Below, one piece after another: positions 1-11,533 of a DNA stretch of 64,000 nucleotides. This DNA is from Camellia lanceoleosa. Taxonomy: Eukaryota; Streptophyta; Magnoliopsida; Ericales; Theaceae. The DNA lies in assembly GCA_025200525.1 (NCBI GenBank), contig CM045762.1:125555752-125619751 (forward strand). Direction: 5' to 3'. Every line of letters starts with the position of its first letter. Position 1 is the first letter of the stretch. A model generated the notes under the pieces. The model made no database searches, was not told where the DNA came from, and was given only the letters and a program-made list of their open reading frames with translations. The translations under genes and the position numbers were made by a program.

Positions 1-2301
1 CCCACACTTATTACAGATTCGCCCTCGTTCGGAGGGACCAAAAGAATAATACAAATAATTAACTACACAAGCTAATTAAATATTACAAATTAATTAAATT
101 AACAAAATAATTAATCTAAGAAAAAACAAGAACCGCCTCAGGGCCCAACGCATGCACACTCGATTCGCTCGAATTGCACCGCCATGCCTAGCACGCCTCT
201 GCTTTTCCTGCTTTGTTCCTCCGAATCGCCAAAGTCTCAAGGATGCCTCTCTCACTGGAGAATCCCACCGCCGAGGAAATGACCACCGCACTAGGATGTA
301 GCCATCGGCACAAAATATATCCATCAAGCCATTGATCGGCCAAGATCACGGCCGCAATGAATTCTCGAGAACACTCGCAACTCACAAAGCACAGAGGGCA
401 AAAACTTGCATGGCAATGTAATTCCAACAATGTATGCACCAAACACACTCCTTATCATGTTTATGACTCAAAGGAAGATGCGCCGATTCTTGGGCCACCA
501 ATCACGCATTTCCATGCATGATGGCCCAAAGGATCAAATGTGCAATTTCATGTCAAATGAAATGCAATGCAAACAACAAACCAAAGGGTCCTAACCTCTA
601 TCACACTCACTTCAAGAGGCCAAGTATGCACAATGCAATGCTATCCTAGACATGTTGGCTAGCATGTGGTATGGACAATGCAAGGCACTTATACAAACAT
701 ACAAGCAAACATGCAAGGCAAGCATGCAAACCAAGTAAAAGAGGGACTTAAACATGGCTTAGGCAACTCCAAATAAGCCTAAAATCAGTAGCCAAAAGCC
801 AAGGAAATGAATGCCAAAATACACACACACATGCAAGCATTCATGATCCAATACTTGGGCACTAAACAAGCAACTTCCAAGCACACTTAAAAAGGGATAT
901 CTTGGACAACTAGCATGCAATATAAGCTCTGAAATTCATGCTAGAATGTGGTTCCAAACCAAGCCAAATGAAGCAAACATAAGCATGCAAGCATAGTCCA
1001 AGTACGCAAGGCAAGTCATGAAGGCTTGAACCACACTTAGCACAACCACACATGGCAATACTTAAGCAACTAAAAAAAGAGTTTTAACACATAAAACTAA
1101 GTCCAAAGGTCCACTTAGATGGCACCCAAGGGTCTCAAATTCAAAGGCAAGCATAATGGTCGAAACAAAAGGCATGCAACATATGCTTTCAAAGCAATAA
1201 AGAGGCGACTTAGGCAAGCATATGAGCATGCCAAAGGGACTGAAATTACATGTTAGGTGGTTCCAAACCACCGAAATGGTGCAAGAAACACAAGCTACAC
1301 ATTCACATACTTGAGGCGTACAAGCCCGGCAAGCCACAAATGCAAAGGAGCTATACTAAATATGCCAAAATCAATCCAAACGACCATGGACAGACCTAAA
1401 GCATGGCAAAATGAGCACAAAACATTCATAAGTCTAAGCCTAAATCATGCTCAAATAAAGGCTAACAACCTAAGACGTGTTAAAGGCATTACAAGGCATT
1501 ACATGGCAACTATGCTAAGCATGCATAAGGGACCAAAACCAACTTAAAATCATGTTATATCATGGTATAATAAGCATTAAAAACAGTCATGGCATGCTCA
1601 ACACACACTTGAACATAGGCTTCCTCAAGAGGCCAAAACTTGTCCTTTCCAAGGGCAACAAGGAGAGGGGGTGACCCTCTCCTTCTTGGGACTTCAAGGC
1701 ATCATCTTCACCACTGAAATCCCTCAAGATTTCAGTGGTGAAGAGACCCCAACATCAAAATCCCGGAGCTCCCACAAAATAGCACAAAATGAGCCCTTTT
1801 CAAGGCCTAAGGGTGGTCAAACCTCCCCAAAGCACAAAACACCCTTAATAAACTATCAAGAGGACTAAAAAACAGAACTTTTTTGTATTAAACACCAAGC
1901 ACAAAAACAGTTCAAAGATAGGTAAAAATGGAGTGCAAGAATGGGGTAAAAAGAGGACTAGTGTCTTGCCCTTGTAGACCTCTTCACCAAAGATGATGTT
2001 GTTCCTTCCTTAAGCTCAAATCCAACCAAGAACACCAAGAACAACCTCTTGGAACCTCAGTAGCCAAGGGAAGGTGAAACACTAGGTGCTTGTGTGCAAT
2101 AATATGGATTAAAGCACCTAGTGTAGAAACAAGAGAGGAAAAGAGAGATAGGATAGATACACAAATTCTAACCTAGAACCAGAGCTTCTTCTCTGTCTTT
2201 TCTCTCCAAAAATCTCTAACTTTTCTAACCCTTGAGCCAAGAGAAGGGATCCCTCTCTTGTAGGCAACAAAGCTTACAAGCTAAGAAAACCAAAGGCTCA
2301 T

Positions 2302-2325
2302 CCCTCCATACACGTGTATGGAGGG
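2302..2325. promoter_or_regulatory. 24-bp perfect palindrome centred on CACGTG in LTR W
   Basis: Bases 2302-2325 read the same on both strands, centred between 2313 and 2314 on the G-box core CACGTG. A 20-bp version lies at 5655-5674 in the solo LTR, about 50 bp upstream of a TATA box. A regulatory role is inferred from that position. Confidence 0.6.
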
Positions 2326-2416
2326 GAAACAAATGCTATACAGCTGCTTCAAAATATCTTAAAAAGCAATTGCATAGTAGTCGGCAGGGCAAAATTGTCA
2401 TTTTGACAAAATTGAC

Positions 2417-2449
2417 TGCCGACCGGCACAAAAGAGTGCCGACCGGCAC
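2417..2449. repeat. Paired imperfect palindromes GTGCCGACCGGCAC
   Basis: Two near-palindromes (arms TGCCG and CGGCA around a 2-nt centre) lie at 2417-2428 and 2436-2449. The same motif family recurs in every LTR of the window. Confidence 0.6.
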
Positions 2450-2724
2450 AATATAGTGTCGATGGCAACATCAACCAGCCGATGGCCTCTAGCCACTGCC
2501 GGTGGTGTGTGGGGATGCCTCACAAGGCATTCCCTGTCCCTCCAAGGCAAAGCACAAATGTTTGGTGCGAAACCAGACACAAAACGGTCAAGTTCGGAGG
2601 TCCTGAGGCAAGGCGCGTAGCCGAGAACTCCGGGAACTCCAAACGAACACGAACATGGATGATCACCGGGTGTTCAAACGGTGACGTCCAAGTCTTGAGG
2701 ACGGTCAAAAATGGGGTGTCTACA

Positions 2725-3036
2725 CCTTCCTCTCTCGTACCTAAGTTCCCGAACCGAGATGATCTTGGTGATGATAGACACGTGGCCTTTGGCATGAGTC
2801 TTGGATTTCTTAAATTTTCCAAAAATATTTAGGTGGCGACTTTGTATCTGGAAAAATAGGGCATTTTTGGCATTTTTTGATTCAAAATCAATTTTCCAAA
2901 AGATTTGCCTGATTGGGACTCTTTGGTGTTTATCTATTTCACATTGCACTTGTGAGATCAGATTCAAAATCGCAAGAGTTCGATATTGTAGGGCTTATTC
3001 ATCTTCTGAGAGGGGTCACAAAAAAGTCGAGCTACA
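2725..3036 (+). repeat. 3'-terminal remnant of the X 5' LTR
   Basis: The sequence matches 9236-9569 of the solo LTR and the reverse complement of the left ends of LTRs A-D, including a shared segment containing ATATTTAGGTGGCGACT. It ends in CTACA immediately before a primer site. The upstream part of this LTR is absent because LTR W abuts it at 2724/2725, so W probably inserted here; the 5-bp duplication would then be CCTTC (2725-2729). Confidence 0.75.
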
Positions 3037-3041
3037 GTTTC

Positions 3042-3059
3042 TGGTGACTATGCTGGGGA
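3042..3059 (+). other. Primer binding site of element X (tRNA-Arg-like)
   Basis: TGGTGACTATGCTGGGGA lies five bases after the LTR end. It differs at three of 18 positions from the primer site of the nested copies, whose complement ends in CCA as a tRNA 3' end does. Ogre elements are known to use tRNA-Arg; the tRNA identity here is inferred. Confidence 0.75.
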
Positions 3060-4015
3060 TATTAGAGAACTTGATTTGAAATTCATGATATGAAATTTTA
3101 TCTACACTTCTATGTTTCTTTGCATCGCATTTGCATTGGTGCGCCTAAGTCATAGTGTTTCCCATCTGCTATTCCTAGACAATTTGCCGGTGGCTTGCCT
3201 AAAGGCTTACCAAAAGGCTGACCGATCATGGGCTTTGCCATGATGGGAACACAACCCTTGGATCTGGGCTATTGCTGTACCATTTGATCCTCCTTTCACA
3301 TCTCAGTGTTAGGTGTGAGAGGTATATTAGGTAGTCTTGCTAAGGTACCGTTCTGACCATTTGGCCTAGTTGCATATTGAAAAGCCATAAAGATTGTTCC
3401 AAACTAGGACAGAATGCTTACCCAAATGCAGGATTGCGTGAAACCGCTTTGTTTGGTAATGAACTCTAATACCTAATGAAATTTGGACAGGGTAACCCTA
3501 CCCCCTCATAGATGTGCTTTGGCTCCCACTTAACTGGTATGTGCTTTATAGTGAAATTGTATAGGAATGTGCGTATCAATTGCAAGTTTGGTATCTATTT
3601 TGGGGCCAGAATTTAGTGTTGAGCGCAGTCCTATAGCTTTGATTACATCTGTGTTGGTAACATCATTAGCTGAGGTGTTGTGCAGTTTCTGATTGCTGTT
3701 TTCTTTTTTGCTTTATTTCCTTTTGCTAGGTAGTATAACACCATAGCTTCGGAAAGTTCAGATATCCCCCAAGTGCTTTGGACCAAAGTCAGAAGGCTTT
3801 GCAAAGCTGAAGATCTTGTTAGGGGATAGCCCGTGTTTACTTCACTCCCACCGATTACGAGACGGAGAAGAGTCAGGCAGAGTTCACCAGTCCAATTTTT
3901 ATAACAGTCACCCTTCAATTCACCTGCATCTAGTCAGGCTCAAGGACAGTCTTCTGCATCTAGTCCAGTACGAGTGCACTCGCCTATTCTGATGACACAA
4001 TATCACCCAGTCAGT
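3060..4015 (+). other. Untranslated leader of element X
   Basis: There is no convincing coding region between the primer site and the gag start. The first bases after the primer site (GATATTAGAGAACTTGA) match the nested leader after its primer site. Some Ogre elements carry an extra gene here; I see no open frame supporting one. Confidence 0.6.
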
Positions 4016-5241
4016 ATGGAGAAATTAATCCATCATCTTTAACAAACAGTTGAAACCCTGCAGCAAGACGCTGCTAGTCAGACCGAGGTCACAGCCTGTC
4101 AAGCTGAGGTAATAAATAGACTATAACAACAATAGCTACAGTCGGCCGCGGCTTCTGCATCCCATGCACCTCCTACTAGTATCCTAACACCCAGAGCCAC
4201 TGCCCATGCTAAAAACTAGGGCAATCTAGCAGAGCTGATCCCACCACAAGCCTCCAAAGAACACCTGTATATCCAACTAAAGCTCCATTTGAGTTTGAGG
4301 TTGACCCAACTGTGCTTAAGGTCAACAAACTGGAGAAGCTATTCAAGAGAGCACAAGGTGTTAACTCAATCCCCAACATAGAAGATGGGTATACCGACTC
4401 TGCAATAACATTGCCATATCGGTTCAAAATGCTGCACATAGATCAATTCGATGGCTCTGGATATCCCATGGTTCATCTACGGCTATTTTCAGACATCTTG
4501 TGGCCGATGGGCCTAACAAATTGCAGAAATTGTCTCTCTTTGGTCGGACCATGTCAGGAATAGCGGCCATATGGTATACGAAGTTAGAGGATTCTATGGA
4601 GCAGAATTTGGAGGAAATGGCTGAGGCCTTTATTGCTTAATACTCGTATAACACGCAAATCGAGGTCACAACTCGTGATCTTGAGGCAACGCGCCAAGAG
4701 CCAAATGAGGGCTTCTCAGAATTTGTGATAAGGTACAGAGCTAAAGCTTCAATAATGACCATAAGGCCTTCTGAGAAAGATCAGATAAGGATGGTAGTCT
4801 ACAATCCGCACGGGAAGTTGTTGCAGAAAACGATCGTCCTACCTCTATTCACATTCACCGAGCTCCATGAAATGGGGTTCAAATTGAAGACGCCATGAAA
4901 CAAATGCTGATTACTGATGAGAAAGAGAAGGCAAAGAGGCCTTTTGTGCGCACTTCCAATGCTACCACCTGTGGTAGCACAACTGCAAGGCCATCGGATG
5001 TGAGTGTTGTTACCACCACAACCAAGACTACCAATCCCTTTGCCAATACAGCTCCACAAACTTCAACCAACTCTACCCGATCCCAGAGGACGTTTACCCA
5101 ACTCTACATGACCCTATCTCAAGCCATGAAGGTGTTGGTCAAAAAGGGGCACTTCAAACCATTAGAGCCTCACCCACTACCTGATCCTCTTTCACCCAAA
5201 CACAACCTAGCCAAATACTGCACATTTCACCAGCAGCATGG
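4016..5241 (+). pseudogene. gag: gag of element X, first part (broken)
   Basis: This encodes the structural capsid protein of a Ty3/gypsy element, in fragments. It opens near ATG 4016 with a glutamine-rich stretch resembling the start of the nested gag. The best block (4312-4563) reads LEKLFKRAQGV, then IDQFDGSGYPMVHLR, matching the nested gag at the same place. After a frameshift come the capsid helix regions AIWYTKLED and IEVTTRDLEATRQEP. In-frame stops (for example TAA at 4638-4640) and several frameshifts make it non-functional. The last codons before 5241 begin a zinc knuckle (C-x-F-H) whose second half lies at 9575 onward, beyond the solo LTR. Identity is clear from the nested gag comparison; the exact start is less certain. 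Confidence 0.8.
5237..5241. repeat. Target site duplication of the solo LTR, left copy (CATGG)
   Basis: CATGG at 5237-5241 is repeated at 9570-9574, directly flanking the LTR termini TGTATACACC and GGTCTACA. Confidence 0.9.
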
Positions 5242-5510
5242 TGTATACACCCCATTTTTGACCGTCCTCAAGACTTGGACATCATCGTTTGAACACTCAA
5301 TGATCATCCATGCTTGTGTTCGTTTTGAGTTCCTGAAGGTCGCGGCTGTGCGCCTTGGCTTAGGGCCCCTCAACTTGTCTGTTTTGTGCTTGGTTGTGGA
5401 CCAAGAGCTTGTGACTTTGTTTCTGAGGGAAGAGGGTGGCCTACTGGCCATCCCTACAACCCATCGGCCAGGCCACATGCCCATCGGCCATGCCCTCTCT
5501 CCATCGGCCA

Positions 5511-5572
5511 TCAGTGGTGGCCGGTCAGCTTCACTGATGACCGGTCGGCACCTTTAGTGGCCGGTCGGCCAT
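5511..5572. repeat. CCGGTCGGC motif cluster in the solo LTR, first island
   Basis: Several near-palindromes of the type TGGCCGGTCGGCCA sit about 270 bp inside the LTR start. A second island lies at 7943-8060. The nested LTRs also have two such islands about 2 kb apart. Confidence 0.6.
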
Positions 5573-5654
5573 ACTTTTTGGCCAAGGCCCTTTTCCTTGC
5601 TTTTGCAGATATTTGTATTGCCAGTTGTGCCAGCTGGTGAGCATAGAACTCATT

Positions 5655-5674
5655 CTCCATACACGTGTATGGAG
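5655..5674. promoter_or_regulatory. 20-bp G-box palindrome upstream of the LTR TATA box
   Basis: Bases 5655-5674 form a perfect palindrome around CACGTG, about 50 bp before TATAAAA. This is the position expected for an upstream element of an LTR promoter. It is shared with LTR W (2302-2325). Confidence 0.6.
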
Positions 5675-5724
5675 GGATTGCACCAAGCCTCTAGCTTGTT
5701 CAACAAGCTTGAGACTTGGATTTC

Positions 5725-5731
5725 TATAAAA
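5725..5731 (+). promoter_or_regulatory. TATA box of the solo LTR promoter
   Basis: TATAAAA sits about 480 bp into the LTR, followed by a purine/pyrimidine-rich stretch. This would place the U3/R boundary near 5755-5760. No start site can be proven from sequence alone. Confidence 0.6.
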
Positions 5732-7942
5732 GGAGAGGTCCCTCTCCCTTTCCAGAGGTTCAGAAATTTGAGATACAAAACATATCCCGCTCTCTCTATA
5801 TTTGCACTTGTTTGTGCCTTAAAGTGGTTTTTCTTCACACTTTTGCACTAAAGCACCTAGTGAAACACCTTCACTCTTGAGCTGAGGTTCTTGGAGGTTG
5901 CATTTGAGTGGTTTTAGCTTGGTTTTTGCCTCTGAACTTGCTATTATTGTTGTGCTTCAAGGGTGAGTCCCATATCTTCTTTTAAGCTTTGTTTTTGCTT
6001 AAGTATTTAGCCACCTTTGCATGCTACTTTTGGCTTAACTTTCAACTACAAAAAGCTTCATTTTTAAGTATTAAAAATGGTTGTTTGAGGCTTGGTTTGA
6101 GTTAGGGGTGGTCTACCCCCGTTGATGGCTTGTTATGCTTTGTTTTGTGCCACCTCTTTGGGCCATTGAGATCACCTTCTCTTAGCCTTTTAACCACTGA
6201 ATTCCAGAGGAATTTCAGTGGTAGAAAGTGTGTTTTGAAGCCTCAAATAGGAGGGGGTTGTCCTCCCTCCTCTTCTTTTATTTGCTTGTGTTAGTGGCTC
6301 ACCAAAAGAGCATGTATTTCTATCTTCTTAAGGCTTTGTTTGAGCACTTTTTTGTGATTTTTCAGACCTCCCATGACTCTGTTTTTGGCTGTCATGGTCA
6401 CCTCTTGCATGCTTCTTGTATTTGTAGTATAATCCTACTTGTAGCTTTGCAAAGTAGCATGTTTTGGCTCTATCTTAGCATGTTTTTGTGACTTTTCTAA
6501 CATGTTATAACTTTATTTTTGGGTTGGTTTGATCACTTGTTACATGCTTTATGTACTTGTAGTGCAATCCTCCCTATAACCTTAACATGCATCATGCTTT
6601 GGACCACTATTTTAGCATGTTTTTGGCTCCACTCCAGCAAGCCTTTACTCATGTTTTGCCATGCTTAAGCTCTATTTTCAGTATTTTGGGTCATGCATGC
6701 TTTGCTTTGTATAGCCTTAGTGCATTTTTGCTCACTAGCTTGGTGTTTTGAGTCCACTAGCATGCATTGCTTGGGCTATTTGCATGATTTAGCACCATTT
6801 GTTACATGATTTCAGAGCATGTTCCACTGCATACTCTCTCATGTTTCACTCTTTCAATGCTTTTGGAGAGTTATGATTTATGCCTTAAACATGAGCCAAT
6901 TTGTATGCCATCTTGCCTAAGCTTTTGGGCTATCATTTCAATGTGTTTTGGGTCTTATTTTTCCATGATACGACTCTGTTTTTGGTTGGTTAGAGCATCC
7001 CTCATTTGCTTCTTACATGTGCAGTGTAATCCTCCTCATTAGCCTTACATGCTCCATGCTTCACGCCTCTAATTCTAGCATGTGTTGGCTATGTTCAAGC
7101 ATGTTTTTGGCCTTGTTTTGACCTGCCTTGGGACTGTTTTGAGTCACCTTGGCCCTTTGGGGCTTGCTTGATATGGCTAGGTGCAAGTACCTTTTCTAGC
7201 CTTAAGTTTTGAGCCCCCCTAGCATGCCTCATTTGTCATATGTGCATGTTTTGGCATCATTTGGAATGATATTTCAGAGTATATAGTGTTGTCACACTTT
7301 CATGTTTTTCACTCTTTAAGTGCTCTTAAGAGTTGCACCTTTATGCCCTATTCATGGGCCAATGCATGAGCATGCATTTTATTGCTTTCAATGCTAGCAT
7401 TTCAGAGCCTTTTGGCCATTATTTTCGCATGCATGAGGACTGTTTAAGGGTAGTTTAGTCCATTGAGCATTGTATTGCATGCCTCTTGTATGATGCTCTT
7501 TACTTGCTTTGATGCTTTAGCCTTCAAACATGCCATGCATGCATTGTAATCTTGTGCATGCCATTAGCATTGATAGGATGATCATGTTGTATGTGTTGCA
7601 TTGTGTTTGGATCAAGCGTTGATCCAAACACAAGGAATGTGGCATGTTTCGTACTTGAAGTGATGAAACGTGTTGTGTTTCTTGGTTGCCAACCCTCTTA
7701 ATCGATCATAATAGAGGTTGAGGCCCTTATGTGTTGTTTGTGTATTCATCAACATTGAGCAAGCTTGACTCTTTGGCCATCATGCATTGATATACGTGAT
7801 TGATGGCTTGAGAGCTGAGCACTACACTCCTTTGAGCTTGAGACATGATAAGGAGTGTAGTTGCACACACATTTCCTTGTAAATACACTGACATGCCTCT
7901 GTTTGTGCTCTATTGCAGCAAAAGGAGAAATTGCAGGAAATA

Positions 7943-8060
7943 GTGGCCGACCAGCCATCAAAGCTGCCGACCGACCACTAAGTCTGCCGATCGGCTATCA
8001 GAAGTGGCCGATGGCCATCAACTTTGGCCGATGGCCATCCCTCTCGGCCGACCATCCCTC
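7943..8060. repeat. CCGACCGGC motif cluster in the solo LTR, second island
   Basis: At least five GGCCGA/TGCCGA motifs, mostly paired with CGGC or GGCCAT arms, occur in about 120 bp. They stand out as GC-rich within T-rich DNA. Confidence 0.6.
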
Positions 8061-9569
8061 AGTATGTTCCTAAGTTGGGTCAGAAGCATCTTGGAAGTTG
8101 GCACAATTTTCAGAAGTCCAAAAGAGTGCAAATAGAGGCATCATGAGGCATAGTAGTGGATTTCCGAGTGAAGCTAACCAAGCATGCATGTCCCCCTTGC
8201 TTCCTGAGGCCATATGTTTAAATTGCTTAGCTAAACTAGTTTATTTAGCTTAGTCATTTTGTACTTAATTAGTTAATGTGCTTAATTAATTGATTTGTTT
8301 TTGTAATAATTAGTTGTAGCTAGTTATTCAAATTGTGTTGTAATAATTAGTCTAATTAGATTATTAGATTAGTTAAGTAGCTTAGCTTAGCGTAGCTAGC
8401 TTGTTGATTTATTCGGACCCTCCGTCGAGAGGGCTAATGTTGTAATAAGTGTGCGTGAGTGTGTGAATGTCTTCCAACCCCACGTCTTTCTCCCTTTTAT
8501 TTACCAGCTTTTGATGGTTAGTTTTAGGGCATATTTCAATTAGCATCCTTATGCTTTGCATGCATGCATCATTCATTCATATTGCATGCACCGGGCTCAG
8601 CACATCATTCAAACTGCATTGTATTTCAATTCCTATTTGAATACATGTATTAAGTGTAGCATTCATACGCCATCTTACATAGCCGAGCCTGTTTTAGTTA
8701 CATTTTTGCATGTGTTGCATTAGGCATCTTAACATAGTTAGGATCATGCATAATTACTAACTAGCTTTCTATTTTGGCTCGGAGTACACTGTGAGTATTT
8801 ATGCTTTAGCATCCTTGCATGTGTGTAAGTGACTGCCATGATAGTATGCTTGCCATGAGGCTAACTACTTAAGTGTTTAATTGCATGAATGCCTGTGGAT
8901 GAAGGCTTCATTACTTGAATTGGAACAATCCATCAAAATATGCGTTTTAAAGCCCACTTGTTTGTGGCAAATCATGTTTTAAGCCCACTTGAGGGTGGCA
9001 AATCCGCGTTTTAGCCTACTTGCGAGTAGCATCTTCAAACCATCTTCGATAAACAAACATGAGATGTTTTGTGCCAAATTGAGTGATTTAGTCTATACTT
9101 GTATGTTGTGCGCATCACGTAGTAAGTTAGATTAATAACAGAACAAGAACACATGTGTTTTCAAAACAACATATCATGTTTAGTAGAGGCCGATCCTTTG
9201 ATCGGGCGAGCGGGGGTGCTCATTTCATGACCTTCCCCCCTCGTACCCAAGTCCCGAGCCAAGGCAACTTTAGTGATGACGGACACGTGGCCTTAGGCAT
9301 GAGTTAGGGTTTTCTAAATTTCCCAAAGCAAAATATTTAGGTGGCGACTCTGAAATCTGGCAAAGCAGTCCATGTTTGACGCTGATTAAAATTGATTTTT
9401 CAAAACGATTTGCCAGATTTGGACTCTTTGGTGATTTATCAGTCTTACATTGCACTTTGTGAGATTAGATTCAGAATCATAATAGGAGTCTGAACTGTAG
9501 TAGCTAGAACTACAATCCGCGCCCTCTCTGAAAAGGAGGGTGCACGGAGCGGGGTTTGGACGGTCTACA

Positions 9570-9574
9570 CATGG
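9570..9574. repeat. Target site duplication of the solo LTR, right copy (CATGG)
   Basis: This matches 5237-5241. Removing the LTR plus one copy restores the broken zinc knuckle frame. Confidence 0.9.
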
Positions 9575-10837
9575 TTACAATACCGACCAATGCTTTAGAC
9601 TACATCATGAGATTCAAGACCTCATTGACAACAAAGTGATCGCACCAACCCAGAAACCAAGGTAACTACAAACCCTCTCCCGGTCCACAATCAAGTTCTC
9701 TCACCTAAAAATCTAAACCTAATCAATACACTGGCCATCCCCTACGACCCCAGCATATATATTACCCCTTCCCACCTATCCAGACCAATGGTATTCATGC
9801 CTGAAAGCATAGATTGGTGTATGATGGACACGTCCACACTTCAACCTAAGCCTGTAGTGGTGACAGTTACAGTAGAAGTGAGGATGGCCTTAAAGGAAAG
9901 TATGAGTCCATTGCTTGAGCGCTATAAGGACTTACCTAAGGGGATGTACAATCCAAGCTACTACATTGTGCCGACTAGCCAAGTCAAGCTGGAACTGCTG
10001 TTGCCAACTGTAGTGGAAGTTAATGTGGTTAGGGAGGATTGCCTGAGCCAAGGGTTAGATGATCTGGAAAAACTCGAGGAGGATTTAGACACCCTGCAAC
10101 TCTTTGATGAACAAGATCAAGAGGATATGCAGATTGGCTGGTTTGACTTGAATGTATCAACGAACAACTCTGTTTGGCTGAGTGATGAACCGGATAAAGA
10201 GGATGAAACTGAATTGAAACTGGAAGAAAAGGAAGCAGGAATTACTGTAGTGGCCGGAAGGGCCGATAAAAAGGGAAAACTACCAGAGAAAGCCGGTGTG
10301 TAAAATTCAGCTCAAGAACTGGGCGTTGTGAGCACTGTGGACACAAAACAGGAAGCTGCACTGAAGCAGTTTGAACAAGAAAGGATTGAAGACAACCAGA
10401 AAGCAATACTGGCCCAACATTCTGCGGGGGATACTTGTTATGTAAAAATGATCCGAACGGAGCCGGACAACTGTTTGTCGGCTGTCGGAGGTGTATGGTG
10501 GGAGAATGACGATCTACATCTGGCTCACACCGACGAAGATTGGGGTGAGTGCTTTCTAGACAACACATGGTACACGGAAGAGATAGATCACAAGACAAGA
10601 AGTGGGCGGTATTTTAAGCCACTGCACTTAGATCAGGCTGAGGCATCTGGGAAAGATAGAGAGGTTGAGAAACAGAAAGAGAAGCAACTGGAAGAAGAGG
10701 CAGTGTTGAAGCGGCTTAAGAAAATCCAAGCTAACATCTCAATTTGGGGTCTTCTTATGGCCTCTCAGGTACATCGACAGGCAATACTGTTAGCAATGGA
10801 CAAAGCTAAATTGTCCATTGACACTACCCCCAAATAG
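9575..10837 (+). pseudogene. End of X gag and gag-protease linker
   Basis: The first 75 bases complete the zinc knuckle and give the conserved block CFRLHHEIQDLIDNKVI, also present at the ends of the nested gags. A frameshift near 9650 then leads into one long frame running to the insertion at 11533. That frame is broken only by TAA at 10301-10303 and TAG at 10835-10837. The linker is acidic (for example DDLEKLEEDLDTL and DEPDKEDETELKLEEKEAG) and contains TRSGRYFKP at about 10597-10623, just upstream of protease. The region belongs to the gag-pol polyprotein; its individual function is unknown. Confidence 0.75.
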
Positions 10838-11533
10838 CTTGTGGGATTGGTCTTCCCAGGTGATGCCGAGCCAACCTTAACCTTTTTTCACAAAGAACTG
10901 CCGCTGGAAGGCTTGGTTCATAACAAACCCTTGTACATATCTATTGAGTGCAAGGAAAAATGGGTACTGGTTGTGTTGATAGACACCGGTTCGACTATCA
11001 ATGTATGTCCTTCCCACATAGCTTATGCCATCGGCTTTACACTGATAGACTTTGTGCCCACAGCTCAAATAATTCGGGCATATGATAATACGAGCAAGGA
11101 GGTTATGGGCACTGTGCAAATTAGAGTCCAGGTGGGCCTAACTCAACAAGACGTCGAGTTCCATGTCATGGATGTGCCAGCCACCTTTAACTTACTGCTA
11201 GGGAGGCCCTGGCTACATCATGTGAAAGCTGTCTCCTCCACTCTCCACCAAATGTTGAAATACCCTCACGGGAAAGGAGTGGCGATTATTTTCAGGAATT
11301 CATCCATCCATCCCCCGCCAGAGGTAACTACACCAGCGTTGGAAATTGTTCATGGCAAGGAGGATGTATTCCTCTCAGGGTTCACTTTGGACGAGGCTCG
11401 AGTAGTGCAAACCATTCTAGCCGCTGATGAGGGCATGTATGCCAGTGACCAATCTATCTATGTCATGAACAAACTGCAGCATATGCCAGGAATAGGACTT
11501 GGAAGAAGTGGCCAGAAAAGCATCACAGCATTG
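10838..11533 (+). pseudogene. Aspartic protease of element X, cut by the nested trimer
   Basis: This is the retroviral-type aspartic protease that matures the polyprotein. The catalytic motif LIDTGST has its Asp codon at 10982-10984. It is followed by the flap-like region, then FNLLLGRPWLH, the conserved C-terminal protease motif. Further on, GIGLGRSGQ (about 11490-11516) is a G-patch-like segment, matched after the insertion by AFGLGYLP near 48444-48467. The frame is in line with the linker upstream, separated by the TAG at 10835. The trimer entered after codon GCA TTG; the same frame resumes at 48413. Confidence 0.88.
11529..11533. repeat. Target site duplication of the trimer, left copy (CATTG)
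   Basis: CATTG immediately precedes the LTR A terminus TGTAGACGCG and is repeated at 48408-48412. Confidence 0.93.

Larger units (their letters stand above)
1..2724 (-). repeat. Minus-strand LTR (element W), truncated by the window edge
   Basis: The right end, GGGGTGTCTACA at 2713-2724, is the same terminus found at the right ends of the nested minus-strand LTRs (for example 26533-26544 and 48396-48407). The first 120 bases match, in order, the AT-rich block that follows 12535 in LTR A, and the complement of the solo LTR around 8400-8470. By that alignment about 1.1 kb of this LTR lies left of the window. No protein-coding gene is visible; the short open frames are incidental. It could be the 5' LTR of an element lying to the left, or a solo LTR. 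The left border is not visible, so its target duplication cannot be confirmed. Confidence 0.8.
5242..9569 (+). repeat. Solo LTR of a Tat/Ogre-like element (4,328 bp)
   Basis: It begins TGTATACACCCC and ends GGTCTACA, with a 5-bp duplication on each side, and no internal region or primer site. The start matches the family LTR start (TGTAGACACCCC plus the following GACCG-rich block). The end matches the X LTR remnant and the nested LTR ends in reverse complement. It is read in the plus direction and interrupts the zinc knuckle of X gag. Solo LTRs arise by recombination between the two LTRs of a full element. The interior is T-rich with many short open frames that I do not regard as genes. Confidence 0.92.

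Noticed and set aside
5242..9569. Host genes in the 4.3-kb stretch between gag fragments
   Set aside because: Both termini and the target duplication show it is a solo LTR. The open frames (for example 5386-5640 and 6228-6491) have no recognisable domain.
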